Positions 23,926 through 35,878 of a DNA stretch of 64,000 nt are shown here, piece by piece. The stretch is from NCBI GenBank assembly GCA_017893485.1, contig CM030365.1:47114458-47178457 (forward strand), given 5' to 3'. The DNA comes from Hemerocallis citrina (Eukaryota > Streptophyta > Magnoliopsida > Asparagales > Asphodelaceae). Below the pieces are notes generated by a model. That model had not been told where the DNA came from. It did not search any database and saw only the letters and a program-made list of their open reading frames with translations. The stretch's first letter is position 1. The number at the start of each line of letters is the position of its first letter. The translations under genes and the position numbers were made by a program.

Positions 23926-26900
23926 TGTAACCCCTGTTTTCGTAAATTCGTAATTTCTATGTATTCTTCTGTATTTAACATTTTTGTAAATTAATTTTTA
24001 GCTGTAACTATTTTTCTATGATTTTTGTATTGTAATACACTTCTTATTATTGTTATTGCTACTTTTATTTATTACTATTACTATTATTATTATTACTATT
24101 ATTGTTTTTATCATTTTTCTTATTATTATGATTGTTATTAGTAATATTGTTCTTATTGATATTTTTGATTGACTATTAAAAATCCACTTTTATTTACTAA
24201 CTATATTGGTAGTATTTTAAATAAATTCTATCTTGTAATGCAAATTACATCTTAATTCATAATTTTATTGGTTATTTCATATATTCTATTGGATCTTTTT
24301 ATATAACCCTATACTACTTTATTTAACCCTATTTCCTATTTAATAAAACCCAATTACCTTAACTAAACCCAAACCCAATAAGCCCCCAACCCAATACCCA
24401 TTCTCTTATTGGATCTTATATCACCTAAACCCATACCTTTTGACCCTATCTATATAAACATAATTAACCCTATACCCTAACCTAACCCTAACCTAACCCT
24501 AACCTACCAAAACCTACAGCCGCCCCCTACCTTTTCATCTTCCACCTCTCATCTTTCTCTCCTCGCTCTTGTCTCCTCCCCTCGACTGCATAACCCGGTG
24601 CCCCACCTCGGCCTCCCGTCGCTTCACCCCAGCGTCGCTGCCTCTCCGACGTCCCCCTAAGCGCTGTGTTCCGACGTCGACTAGCAGCAGCCGCAGCGAA
24701 GCGCCTTCCCCAACGCTCCTGCACTCCCGACGCAGCTAGCGCCAGCATCGCCATCTCCCCGTTCAGACGTCAGCCGCAGCACAGCTTCCCTGCGGTGTGT
24801 GTCTCCCTCGCCTGGCCGTGCCTCTTCCGGTGCTCCTCCACCTTGTCATCAGCCACAACAGCAGCACGACTACAGCAAATGTAGCACCGCCCTACATCCC
24901 CGATGTCCCTATGTGCTGTGCTCCTCCCGAGCGCCGCACGACTGCAGGCCACTCCCCACCATCGCTGGTTGCCGTCCTCCGCCTTGCCACCCCTGTTCCG
25001 ATGCCCCCTCGCCGGCACTGCCTTTGCGTGTCACGCGCTGTCTGCCGCCAAGCCAGCACAGTGCCATTGCTATTTGGTTTGGTTTTGATCAACTTTGATT
25101 GTGGGCCGTCGGATCTACTTTGATCATCATCTTGAATGTCACCATCGAGGTGATCTTGGCCGTTCGATCGCGATCATCATCAACTTCATCATCACCTTGA
25201 TCTGGACCGTCCAATGTTGTTGATCTTGATCGCATTCGTGCCGATTTGCCCGATCGTTGTTTGATCATCTTAATCTTGATCGTCATCGTGATCCGTTCGT
25301 TGGTTTGTGTTCGTGATTTGTTCGTGTGTTCGTTCGATCCGTTCGTTGTGTCCGTGTCAGGATCCGTTCCCATTTTTCCTCCTTCGGATTCATCACCCTA
25401 AGGCAAGTATCTCCTTGTACATTTCATTTTCAAGTACAAGCTTTTTCCTTGAAAATATTGCAAGTAGATTATAAATGTGACTCCTCTTTTTTTATCGTTG
25501 ATGATCTCATGTTTCGCTTTATCTATTACATGATCTAAGAGTCGCAACCCTTCGTTGATGCACTTGTTCACAACTTGTAAAATTTTGATTCATTTCATAC
25601 AACAAGTGTTTTATTTGGTTTCTGTTCTGTCTTGGCTTGCTGTTTTGACCCCGATAAAACTAGAATCTGAACTTGAGTCCTGAATATGAAATGTAGCCCC
25701 AAGTGTCTAGTTGCTAATAACATCCAGAATTTTTGAATTCCAAGTTACAATTTGAGAGATATCACAGTTTTACTGCTGCTGCGTCGGTAATCACAGATTC
25801 ATAAAAACTGCTGCACCACTTTGGTTTACAATTATTTTAACTACGCTACTAGTAACTAAATGACTTGAAATTTTACTTGCTGATACTGGACACCCTAGGA
25901 AACATTCCCTAATTTTCTTAGAATTAATTATTGAATTTTCAAACCTAATTCACATGTATAAACTCAGTTTTACAAATTCTGACTGAACACAAATGCTGTA
26001 TAGTTTGCTGTTTTGACATCAATTGCAACAACTTTTATGTGTCTTAATTATATGCATTGGAACCGGATAGAGGTCTAATTTTTAGGCTTTCTGAGATCCA
26101 CATTTTCTATCTTGTAGCAACGGGATTCGCAGTTTTGGTACAACAATGTCATGCTGTCCAGAACTGCAATTCTCGTAGTTCTTGATAATCTTAATTTGTG
26201 TTGGCCTTCGAATATGCTTTGTAATTATCTTAAACTTGTTTCATGTTCTTGATCATGTTTACTTGACCTGTTTCGCACACTTTCATGCTTGTTTGATGAT
26301 AATAATAAATAATAAGCTGGGGTTTAAGGAAAAGACTATAGTAGTGGACAATATAGGTAAGTGTACTCGAAGGGAGCCCGTGTTTTCCACTTGATACATG
26401 CTTCATGAACTAGTTATATTATTATTCGATTCATGAACTAGTATATTATTTGATTCATGAACTAGTATATTATTATTCGATTAATGAACTAGTATATTAT
26501 TTGATTCATGAACTAGTATATTATTATTCGATTCATGGACTTGTTATTATTCGATTCATGAACTAGTATATATTTGATTCATGACTTGTCTTGTTATGAC
26601 TTGACACATGAACTAGTTATATGATTACTCGATTCATGAGAATGACTTGCTTGATACTTGATACCTGAGTATACCGCCCTATAAAATCCACCACTAGGCC
26701 TAAACGTAACTGATTGTATGTAGCAACCATGTATTAAAAATATGGATACATGAAGTGCTACCCAGATAGAATTAAACATTAGACTTAAGATTAACTTGTT
26801 ACTTGTACATACTTGATACCCTACTTGAGACTTGTTACTAGAGACTTGTTACTTGACACTTGTACGTGATACTTGTTACTTGATGCTTGATACCATTACA

Positions 26901-27656
26901 TGTTCACTAGCCACTTATTCTACTTGAGACTTGTTACTTGAGACTTGTTACTTGAAACTTGTTACTTGAGACTTGTTACTTGTTACTTGTACGTGATACT
27001 TGTTACTTGATACTTGATACCATTACATGTTCAGTAGACACTTGTTCTACTACTAGTATTTGTTACCCAATTTTGTCACTTGAGTTGTCTTTCTTGCTAG
27101 GTAGTTTCTTGAATCCCCCTACTTGTTGCATCCCTATTATATTATGTTATACATTCTTGATTCCAAATCTTGTTCCATATTTCTTGCACTTATTTTCATA
27201 CCCTTGCTTGTACTACTTGCGGTCCTAACTTGCACTAAGGGAGTTTATCTTGTTTTCTCTATTTTTTTTTCTTTTTATATTTATATATATAGACTTTGGA
27301 GACGATTTGCCTGCTGGAATTGGTGAGCAGACGTTCTAGGTTTTGTTTGGCGAAAAGACTTATTTTAGATATTTTGTTTTTGAGTAATTTACTTCTTTGC
27401 TACTTGAATCTTGTAATGGGCTTATAGTCCCGAGTTTTATCTTTTGCTTCAGATTTGAAAACTATTTGAGATATTATTATTTTGTTTCAATTATTTTCTG
27501 TTGATTAATAAATTATTCATGCATGCGTGGTTGTGTACATTTTGTTATATTCTTGTTATGATGCTGAGTCAATCCTACAGCTCATGAATGATGAAAAGCA
27601 TTCACTGGGCTTTGTCACGCGCTCATATTTCGTGTTTTTGGGAAGGGGACGTGACA
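23926..27656 (+). mobile_element. Solo LTR of family T, duplication ATACG
   Basis: It starts TGTAACCCCTG and ends GGGGACGTGACA, 3731 bases, with perfect ATACG duplications at 23921-23925 and 27657-27661. It has a TATATAAA box near 24449, telomere-like ACCCTAACCT repeats at about 24470-24505, a GC-rich leader-like segment (24510-25060) and a GATC-rich stretch (25090-25370). ORFs in the GC-rich stretch occur on both strands and are not taken as genes. Confidence 0.93.
26398..27060. repeat. Short tandem repeats in the solo LTR
   Basis: The unit GATTCATGAACTAGTATATT, alternating with TATTATTC, recurs about seven times at 26398-26610. A second block of 'acttgttacttgaga' units runs at about 26790-27050. 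At the matching place, the LTRs of element B carry a different short repeat built on ATCTGT (about 34350-34690). Confidence 0.8.
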
Positions 27657-27841
27657 ATACGAGACAGATGAATCGCATAGAAGCAACATAAAATCTTCTA
27701 ACAACCTAGAAGCAAAGTAACATGCTCACTAATAAAACATGGTCTTTTATAATTAGAAGTAACAGAAGAATCTTCTAACAGCCTAATATAAGCATACTAC
27801 TAATGAGTACACAAAAGCGACATAAAAAACCTTCTAACAAC

Positions 27842-29905
27842 CTAGAAGAAAATAGTGCTGTGCTTATCGGAATTCGACAAAATTAGTCTTTTTAAAAAGG
27901 TGAGAACATCTACTACAACTCTGTGGTTGAACACTTTTTCAAATTCGGTAAGGAACTCAAAATCTGGTCCGTTAAACACAATTTCAAACAATAACAGTAC
28001 AGCCAAAAGCTGAAACTTTCCAAGCTCATAAATTTTGCTATACTTGTCGGAATTTAACGAAATATGAAATTTTAAAAAGGTGAGCACATCTACTACAACT
28101 CTCTGGTAGAACACTTTTTCAAATTCCGTAAGGAACTCAAAACCCGATCACTTGAACACAGGCAAAAGTTAACCAAACTGCAGATTTTCAACAGAAAAGC
28201 TGAAACATTGAAAGCTTGTAACTTTTGCTCTACTTGTCAGAATTTAACCAAATTATACTTTCTGGAATGGTGGGAACATGTACTACAAATCTCTAGTTTA
28301 TGACTTTTTCAGATTCCTTATAGAATTCAATTATCCGTCCCTTGAACACACGCAAAAATTAACCACCAGCAGATTTCTTAACAAAAAGCTAAAACTTTGA
28401 AAGCTTGTAATTTTTGCTCTACTTGTCGGAATCTAACGAAATTATACAATTTGGAAAGGTGGGAACATATACTACAACTCTCTAGTTGAACACTTTTTCA
28501 GATTCCTTATGGTATTCAATTCCCCGTCCTTTGAACACACGCAAAAATTAACCAACATCAGATTTCTTAACAAAAAGTTGAAACTTTGAAAGCTTGTAAC
28601 TCCTACTCCGCTCATCGGAATCTAACCAAATAGGGCATTTTGGAAAGGTAAGAACATCTACTAGAACTCTCTAGTTGAACACTTTTTCAGATTCCTTATG
28701 GAATTCAATTTCCCGTCCTTTGAACACACGTAAAAATTAACCAACAACAGATTTCTTAACAAAAAGCTGAAACTTTGAAAGCTTGTAACTTTTGCTCTAC
28801 TTGTCGGAATCTAACGAAATTATACAATTTGGAAAGGTGGGAAAATATACTACAACTCTCTAGTTGAACACTTTTCAGATTCTTTATGGTATTCAATTCC
28901 CCGTCCTTTGAACACTTCCAAAAATTAACCAACAGCAGATTTCTTAATAAAAAGCTGAAACTTTGAAAGCTTGTAACTTCGACTCCCCTTATTGGAATCT
29001 AACCAAATAAGAAATTTTGGAAAGGTGAGAACATCTACTAGAACTCTCTAGCTGAACATTTTTTTAGATTTCTTATGAAATTCAATTCCCCGTCCTTTGA
29101 ACACAAGCAAAAATTAACCAACAGCAGATTTCTTAACAAAAAGCTGAAAATTTGAAAGCTTGCAACTCCTACTCTGCTTATCGAAATCTAACCAAATTGG
29201 GCATTTTGGAAAGGTGAGAACATCTACTACAACTCTCTAGTTTAACACTTTTCCAAATTTAGTAAGTAAGAGGTACAAAAACACCAAACAATCTAAACAG
29301 CAAGCTTTCAGCCAAAAGCTAGGCTGCTGTGAATTGTAACAGCCATAACTCCTACTCTACTTAATAGAATATAACCAAATAGGGAACTTTAGAATAGTGA
29401 GTATCTCTACTACAACTTTCTAGTTGAACACTTTTCCAAATTCAGTCATTAAAAGGTATAAAAACTTCGAACAATCCGAACAGCGAGCTTTTAGCAAAAA
29501 GGCCAGCTGCTGTAATTTTGTAAGGGTCATAAATTTTGCTCTGCTTATCAGAATCTAACCAAATGGGATATTTTGGAAAGGTGAGAATCTCTACTACAAC
29601 TCTCTAGTTGAACACTTTTTCAGATTCAATCAATAAGAGGTGCAAAAACTTCGAACAATCCAAGCAGCGAGCTTTAACCAAAAAGCTGGCTGCTGAGATT
29701 TGTAAAGCTCATAACATTTGCAATACTTATTGGAATCTAACCAAATAGGACATTTTGGAAAGGAGAGAACATCTACTACAACTTTCTAGTTGAACACTTT
29801 TCTAAATTCCGTAAGGAACTCCAAATTTGGTCCGTTGAACACACTACAAAAGTAACCCAAAAACAGCAAGTTGCTGTTTTTGATAAACTTTTGCTGTTTT
29901 GGGGA
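27842..29905. repeat. Satellite-like array, 11 units of 180-190 bases
   Basis: The core 'cggaatctaac' (or close variants) recurs at 27868, 28048, 28238, 28427, 28616, 28805, 28993, 29182, 29365, 29549 and 29731. Each unit then has 'ggaaaggtgagaacatctac', 'tctagttgaacacttttt' and, in most units, 'ccgtcc.ttgaacaca'. It lies within the long minus-strand LTR. Loose relatives, in the opposite direction, occur in element E's LTRs (about 45590-45860 and 51180-51480). Confidence 0.93.
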
Positions 29906-31208
29906 AACGGTTTGTTTCACCCATCAAACTAACTCAGAAAAATCTATAAAAATTAGAGCATGCTAATAACACATATGAGAACCTCAAAAGTTAATTTGAG
30001 CTCAAGATTCCACCTTTAGCACAAGTAATCGGTTTTAACCATTAAAGCTACATACTAGTTTCAAGATTGGGGGTTTTAAGGTTCTTGTTAAGTTCTAACC
30101 CCTCAATCTTTTTATGCCATTTATTCTAGTCCAAAGTTCTTCAATAACCACATGAAAATAGTCCAAGTTTTTAACATAACAAGAAAATAACAATAATAAT
30201 AGCAATACAAAAAAGGTGAGAAACTCCCACCCAAATCGGTTGGAAGAACTAGCCTTGCCCTTCTCCTCATTGCTCCTTGTTCTTGCTCCTCCTATCAAAA
30301 ACAACCTCAAATGAACCCATTTTCTACTTTTGATTTGATATCTCTTTCTTTTCTATTTTTCTCAATTTTTTTCTAAAATAAACAAGTGGTAGATGTAGAA
30401 GAAATATAACAGAGAAAGAGAGAGAGAGTGAGAGGAGATGGAGGAACAAAATGAAAGAGGGCTTTTGCCCTCTTGTGTGTGTCTGGCCAAGTTATAGGAG
30501 AGGGGGAAAGAAAGATGTGGTAGAGAGAGCCACTTGTCTCTCTCTCTTGTGCCTCACACAATTTGAGATCTATTTACAAATTAAAATTGCAATCAAACCC
30601 AATAAATTTGCAATCAACACCTAATCTAATTCCTACCCTCCATTTGATCATGATTGATCAAGAATAAGAGAAATTTTCCGAAAATCACATACTATATGAT
30701 TTCGTACGAAATCGATACAGTACATATACGTATATATATCTGTCTATACAGATAATTTTTATTCGTTAAAACGAATAATCTTTGCCAAAAATATTTTAGT
30801 TCAAAAATAATAATAAAAATAATTTTATTACCGGCTCGGAAGATTACAGTACCAATTTGATACAATACAGATGTATACAGACCGGTATATACATATAGAT
30901 AATGTTTATTATCAAAATCAGGTAATATCCACCAAAAATATTTCCATTCTGAAAGTAAAAATAAAATAATAATAAAATAATAATTTTTAATACCAGCCCT
31001 ATATTATACAGCCATTTTCTCAAAAATGCATTTTACAGGATTTTGTACAAGTGCACAAAAATCGATACAATACATATATATACTTATATACTTACTAGTA
31101 TATATATACAGATAAGTTTTTATTGGTAAAACCAAAAAATTTCCATAAAAATATTTTAATTTTAAAAATAATAATAATACAAATATAATATCCGACCGGG
31201 ATATTACA

Positions 31209-31647
31209 GGAGAGCTTTGGAGTTTGAGGTTGGTGACTATGTTTTCCTAAAGGTATCGCCTTAGCGCGGTGTCATTCGGTTTGGTGGTGGGGGCATGCTC
31301 AGCCCTAGATTTATTGGACCATTTAATATTGTGGAGCGAGTAGGCATGATGGCCTATTGTCATGCATTGTCGTCAGCTTTATCAGGAGTTCACGATGTTT
31401 TCCATGTCTCACAATTCAAGAGATATATCCGCGATGAGAGTCACGTGATCGACTATTCTGAGTTGACCGTGCAACCAGATTTGACTTGTGAGATTCCGCC
31501 AGTTGCTATTTTGGATCGGCCGGAAAAGTGCTTAAGGACAGGTCATCTAGCTGGTTCATATTTCTTGGAATCCTCAGTCGCCGGGTGAGTCGACTTGGGA
31601 GCTGGAGGAGGAGATTCAGCAGAAGTTTCCTCATTTTTTTGAGTAGC
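31209..31647 (+). pseudogene. Integrase C-terminus and chromodomain tail of element B
   Basis: This continues integrase after the insertion: RALEFEVGDYVFLKVSP, a TAG at about 31262 where element C has Trp (SPWRGVI), LSPRFIGPFNIVERVG, GVHDVFHVSQ, YIRDESHVIDY and ILDRPEK. A frameshift then leads to the final part corresponding to GESTWELEEEIQ, ending with TAG at about 31645. The ILDRREKVL-type and TWELEEE-type motifs form the chromodomain of Tekay-like chromoviruses, which guides insertion to chromatin marks. It is clearly broken. Confidence 0.88.
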
Positions 31648-31707
31648 TTTTTATTTTGTTCTTTATTTTTTTTTTGGGATTACCCTATGTATCTTCATGT
31701 TTGAATT

Positions 31708-31742
31708 TCGAGGACGAAATTTTTCTTGTTAGGAGGATAGGA
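31708..31742 (+). other. Polypurine tract region of element B
   Basis: The conserved TTCGAGGACGAAATT motif is followed by AGGAGGATAGGA two bases before the 3' LTR. It would prime plus-strand DNA synthesis. Element C and the element starting at 62740 have the same layout. Confidence 0.85.
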
Positions 31743-31744
31743 TT

Positions 31745-34700
31745 TGTAACCCCTATTTTCCATTTTATGTATTTTTGGATGTATTTTTTTTTTCTTTTTG
31801 GGTATTTCTCTCATTGTATCTCTTTTGGACCGTATAATGGATCTTTATTTTCAATATATTCATCTATTTGAATTGTCGTCTCTTCATTTGATTTTCTTGC
31901 TTCAGTTTTTCAACCTATTATTTCACCTCTGTTTGATCGAGCTATTGTTTTTTATTCCCTTTACCAAAATTGTTCATGTCCATTTTATTTAATCATTTGG
32001 TTCCCCATATCTTTATGGGATTTTTATTATTTAAATCAAATAGCCATTATTTCTATTTGGATCCATTAAACCCAAAACCCCAATTAAAATCCTATTCTAT
32101 TGCTTAATGGATCTTCATAACCCTATTACCCATTATCTAACTTTCCAAACCCGTTAGCATAACCTACCCGATACCCATACTGTGCACCTAAATCTAAACC
32201 CCTAATAGCTACCCTATATACACCCATCCCTGTTCACGTCCAAACCGCTCAGCCACAAACCCTACCTCCCGATCTCCTCTCTTCCCCATCCTCTTGTGTG
32301 CGTCCCTTCTCGTCTCCCCGACCTCCAAGCCATCTCCTTCTCCGTCCATCCTCTTCCTGCAGCTCCCTGCGCTTCGACCAGTAGCAACGCCAACACTCCC
32401 AATGCTCCCGCTGTGCTTCCCTCCTCTCGGCGCCTTGCAGTCGACCAGCAGCCCCGTCACTGTCCGCCAGTGTCGCCGTCCCCATTGACACTCAGGCCAG
32501 TTCAGCCCCGCATTCAACCAGCCGCTGTCCCGACCTCCTTGTCGTACTCGTTGCCGTTTGTGGTTGGTGTGGTGTGCGCGTGCATCTCCCATGTACGTGT
32601 TATTGGTTGGAGTGGCTCTCGAGTTTTGTTCGCGGGCTCGTAGTTCGTTGTTCGTGATTCATTCTTGGTTCGTATTTCGGAGTTCGTCGTTGTGTTCGTA
32701 GCTCAGGAATCCGTTCCCGTTATTCTTGCTTTTGTGCCATTTCTGTCATCGTCTGTACGGCAAGTAACTTGTATTCTTTTCTTTGTGTAATACAAGTACT
32801 AAATACCGCCTGTAGTGTAGTTGGGTTCTCGAGATAATTCGTGTGTGAATCCTCTGTTATATATTGTCTCTATTGTGTTGATTCGTCCATAGTTGCCTCA
32901 CGACATACATGACATTAAACAACTAGGGATGACCACTTTTTGGATGTATATATGCATGCTATTTTGTGATATCGTGTGCTTGATGTGTTATTCGTGCTAT
33001 ACTTGTCGTGGACTTGCAAAATACCCTATACTATGTTTTTTGGACATCGAGTACATTATTTCATGTTTGGGTTGATTTGGGTGAGTTTTACATGAACTAG
33101 ACAATTTTATGTTCAAAGAATAATTCTGTATTTTCTGTTACCTTGCTTTTGATCTGTATTTTAGACCCTATTAAGGTCAGTATATGAATTTTATTTGTGA
33201 ATAAGATTTGTAGAGAATTCTATCCATTTTCCAACTCTTCTGACAGATCTCAGTTTCGTTTTACGCGTTGTGAGTTATGTCTATTTTACTAGAGAGGTGT
33301 AGAGAGATTTCCAGATCTTGTTTTCTATGAATTCTGAAGAGTAATCTATTTTAATCATTGTGTTAAATGTATTATTATGATCCAATATTTTTCACAATAT
33401 AACTAGACTTGATTGGGATTAACCCTGAAATTTTGTGGATTTATTTGATGAGTTTTATAAACTGTTCTATGTTTCCAAACAATTACTATACATGCAGAAT
33501 TTTCATACTGTTCAGTAAAGAACCAGATTTTCGACCTAATTCTACTTGATTTTTGTAAAATATTTGTGAATATGAAAGTTAGCCTACTGTGTCTATTTTA
33601 TCACCCTTTTGACGGATTTGGATTTTGATTTATGGTTTGTGAGATATTGCTGTTTTCGTACTGCAGTGATTATAATTTCATATTTACAAAATTATTGCAT
33701 CGTGATATTTTCTGATTTTTGTTGAATAAAATATTTATATTGAAAAATTAAGAACTTTATATTCTGATGCTGCACATATAGGGGAATACCCCAGATTTTT
33801 TGTGGATTTAGTTAATGAGTTTTCATGCTGTTTTCCTGACTTTGAATACAATCTTCTGATTTCTGGATGAACACGTTTTCTGGTTTCAATTCAGTTTTGA
33901 CTCATGTTTTTGTGAAACACTATATGACTTATATATATTCACTGAATTCGGACGGAAGTCTACTTTTCAGATTTTCTGATGGATTCAGGTTTGCAAGTTT
34001 GTAGCAATGGGAATCCCAGTTTTAGTGCAGTACTGTTTTGTAGTCCTAAACTAGAATTTTCGTTGTTCTGTTCTTTTATGTGTTATCTATAGTCTGTATA
34101 TGTTTGTCTGTGACCCTGAACCTGTTAATTGTTTATACCATGATGTTCTCTCTCTGTTTTATGCACATACATGTCTGCTTGATAATAATAACAAAATAAC
34201 CAAGCTGGGAAAGATTTAGTAGTGGAAAATATAAAACTGTGTACTTGGAAGGGGGCCCGTGTTTCCCATCTAATTATTTGTTATGTGGTACGATTCTGTT
34301 ATTTGAACTCTGACTACATTACTTTCCTATAGGAAGATGTACTCAGAAGAGAACCTATAGGTTCTATCTGTCTGTTTGATCTGCATCTAATATTTGTCTG
34401 TCTGATACCTAAGTACACGGCCCTATATGATCCCCTACGAAATCTAAAATTTAAATTGTTTGAATGTAGCAACCATGTGGTAAAAGGATGGACGCATGAA
34501 GTGCTACCTAGATAGTAATAAACACAAGACTTATAAGAACATGACATCTATTATCTGTTAATCTGTATCTATTATCTGACATCTGTTATCGGATTATCTT
34601 TTATCTGTCTGACTATCATCTAGCACCATCATCTGTATATCTGTCTGCATACCACTTGACACTTGACACATGATATCTGTATGTGTTAGTATACCATGCT

Positions 34701-35279
34701 ATCTGATTTTCTTTCCTGATTTATGTTAGATATTATATTTTTGTTGATATGCCTATTCCATGCTATGTTTGTTTCCGCTATTACTCTGCATCTGTTTATT
34801 TATTTCCTGTACTTGTATCCTGCACTACAAGCGGTCCGTAACTTGCATTGACGGGAGTTTGTTTCTTTTGCTTTTTCTTGCAATTTATTAATTGCAGACC
34901 AGAATGATCAGCTGCCAGATGGATTTGGTGATATGAGATATTAGTGCTGGAGTTTTGCTATTATTATTATTTTTGTTTCTTATTTGGAATAATGTATATG
35001 TTATTTGGATTTATTTTTTATTTGGGCGATGTGACCCAGGATAATTAATTTGTTCAGATTTGATTTATTTGAGATTATTATATTTTGGTTTCAAGTAAAT
35101 TTTTGTTGGTATATTTGATTCGATTATGCATATGTGGTTGAATTTTCTTGCTTCCGACTCTGGTTATTTTTGTGAGATTTTGTAAAGATTCTGAACATCT
35201 TATGGATGATGAAAACCATTCGCTGGGCTTAGTCATGTATCCGTATTCGTATTCTCTTTTTGGAAAGCGGGGAGTGACA
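31745..35279 (+). mobile_element. 3' LTR of element B, full length
   Basis: TGTAACCCCTATTTTCC to GGGGAGTGACA, 3535 bases. It follows the polypurine tract and is bordered by ATAGT on the right. The GC-rich stretch (32280-32600) gives ORFs on both strands that are also seen at 16700-16930; they are LTR sequence. The segment 32625-34305 is missing from the 5' LTR. Confidence 0.94.
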
Positions 35280-35284
35280 ATAGT

Positions 35285-35861
35285 AATACAAGGGTAGCCC
35301 ATGATAAACAATCATACACAAAGATGCTGGAATAACAACTAGGCAACAAGGCTTAGGCAGCTTCCGCTTTGGTCAGTTTCTGCATAATCTAGTGTACATC
35401 AGGATAAGCTACAACCCTACTGTGGATAGTGTCCAGACGGTGTCGCAGGATGCTAGAAGGGGCTGACGCAACCGGTTGTATATTTCAATAGCTGAGTCCT
35501 CTTTCCCACCTGAATTGGTGTTCCAAAATTTGTCTTGTATGGTGCAATCACACAAGTGTACAATGACCGATGTGTGCAAAGTAGTAAAGGAAAGCAGTAA
35601 CAAACAATTAGTAGCCCCACTGGATTTTTTTTGCCGTACACTTTTTAAAAAAAAATTAGCATGACTGGAGGATCGGCTAAGTAGAGAGATACGTACAAGC
35701 GTGGGGGAGAAGCGCTAGCTAGTCTTGAGGACCCATCGCAATCGCCAACCCTATGAGCTCCCAATCGTAGATGGAATGGTCTTGATGATCTTTCGTATGC
35801 TTTATGTCTGGACTAGAATGCTAAGAAGTATGAAAGACCGTCGTACGACCAGCACACACTA
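35285..35861 (-). pseudogene. Leader and Gag start of the Tat-like element
   Basis: This continues the minus-strand Tat-like element beyond element B. A candidate Gag start (MQKLTKAEAA) lies at 35385-35383, soon closed by TAA. A shifted frame runs across the ATAGT site into the Gag sequence at 16176 and down, giving YYYYVDDTASQQ. This shows the two blocks were once one. The segment 35390-35861 looks like an untranslated leader. Confidence 0.6.
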
Positions 35862-35878
35862 TCACAAACGACGCCAAA
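35862..35878 (-). other. Degenerate primer-binding site, Tat type
   Basis: The minus strand reads TTTGGCGTCGTTTGTGA right after a CA end. It resembles the TTTGGCGCCGTCTGTGG site typical of Tat/Ogre-type gypsy elements, with a few changes. It differs from the tRNA-Met site used by the other elements here, which supports separate ancestry. Confidence 0.6.

Larger units (their letters stand above)
22204..31208 (-). mobile_element. Long solo LTR nested in element B integrase
   Basis: Termini on the plus strand are TGTAACGCCC and CGGGATATTACA. Perfect GGAGA duplications lie at 22199-22203 and 31209-31213. After removal of the nested LTR (23926-27656) about 5.27 kb remain. There is no primer site and no Gag or Pol. 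Orientation is minus: the TGTAATATCCC start at 31208, the leader-like segment near 30560-30100 and the decayed subrepeats parallel the plus-strand LTR of element E. It could also be a non-autonomous element without clear LTRs, but a solo LTR fits better. Confidence 0.85.
16182..35279 (+). mobile_element. Element B: Tekay-like gypsy chromovirus with nested insertions
   Basis: A complete but dead LTR retrotransposon: 5' LTR 16182-17978, tRNA-Met primer site, Gag, protease, RT, RNase H, integrase, chromodomain-like tail, polypurine tract, 3' LTR 31745-35279. The domain order PR-RT-RH-INT marks Ty3/gypsy. Perfect ATAGT duplications lie at 16177-16181 and 35280-35284. A 9005-base insertion (22204-31208) splits integrase. 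The insertion landed in the Gag N-terminus of the minus-strand Tat-like element; joining the flanks restores one open frame there. Confidence 0.95.

Noticed and set aside
24470..24505. Telomere-like ACCCTAACCT repeats as an interstitial telomere
   Set aside because: They are short, imperfect and inside a well-bounded solo LTR.
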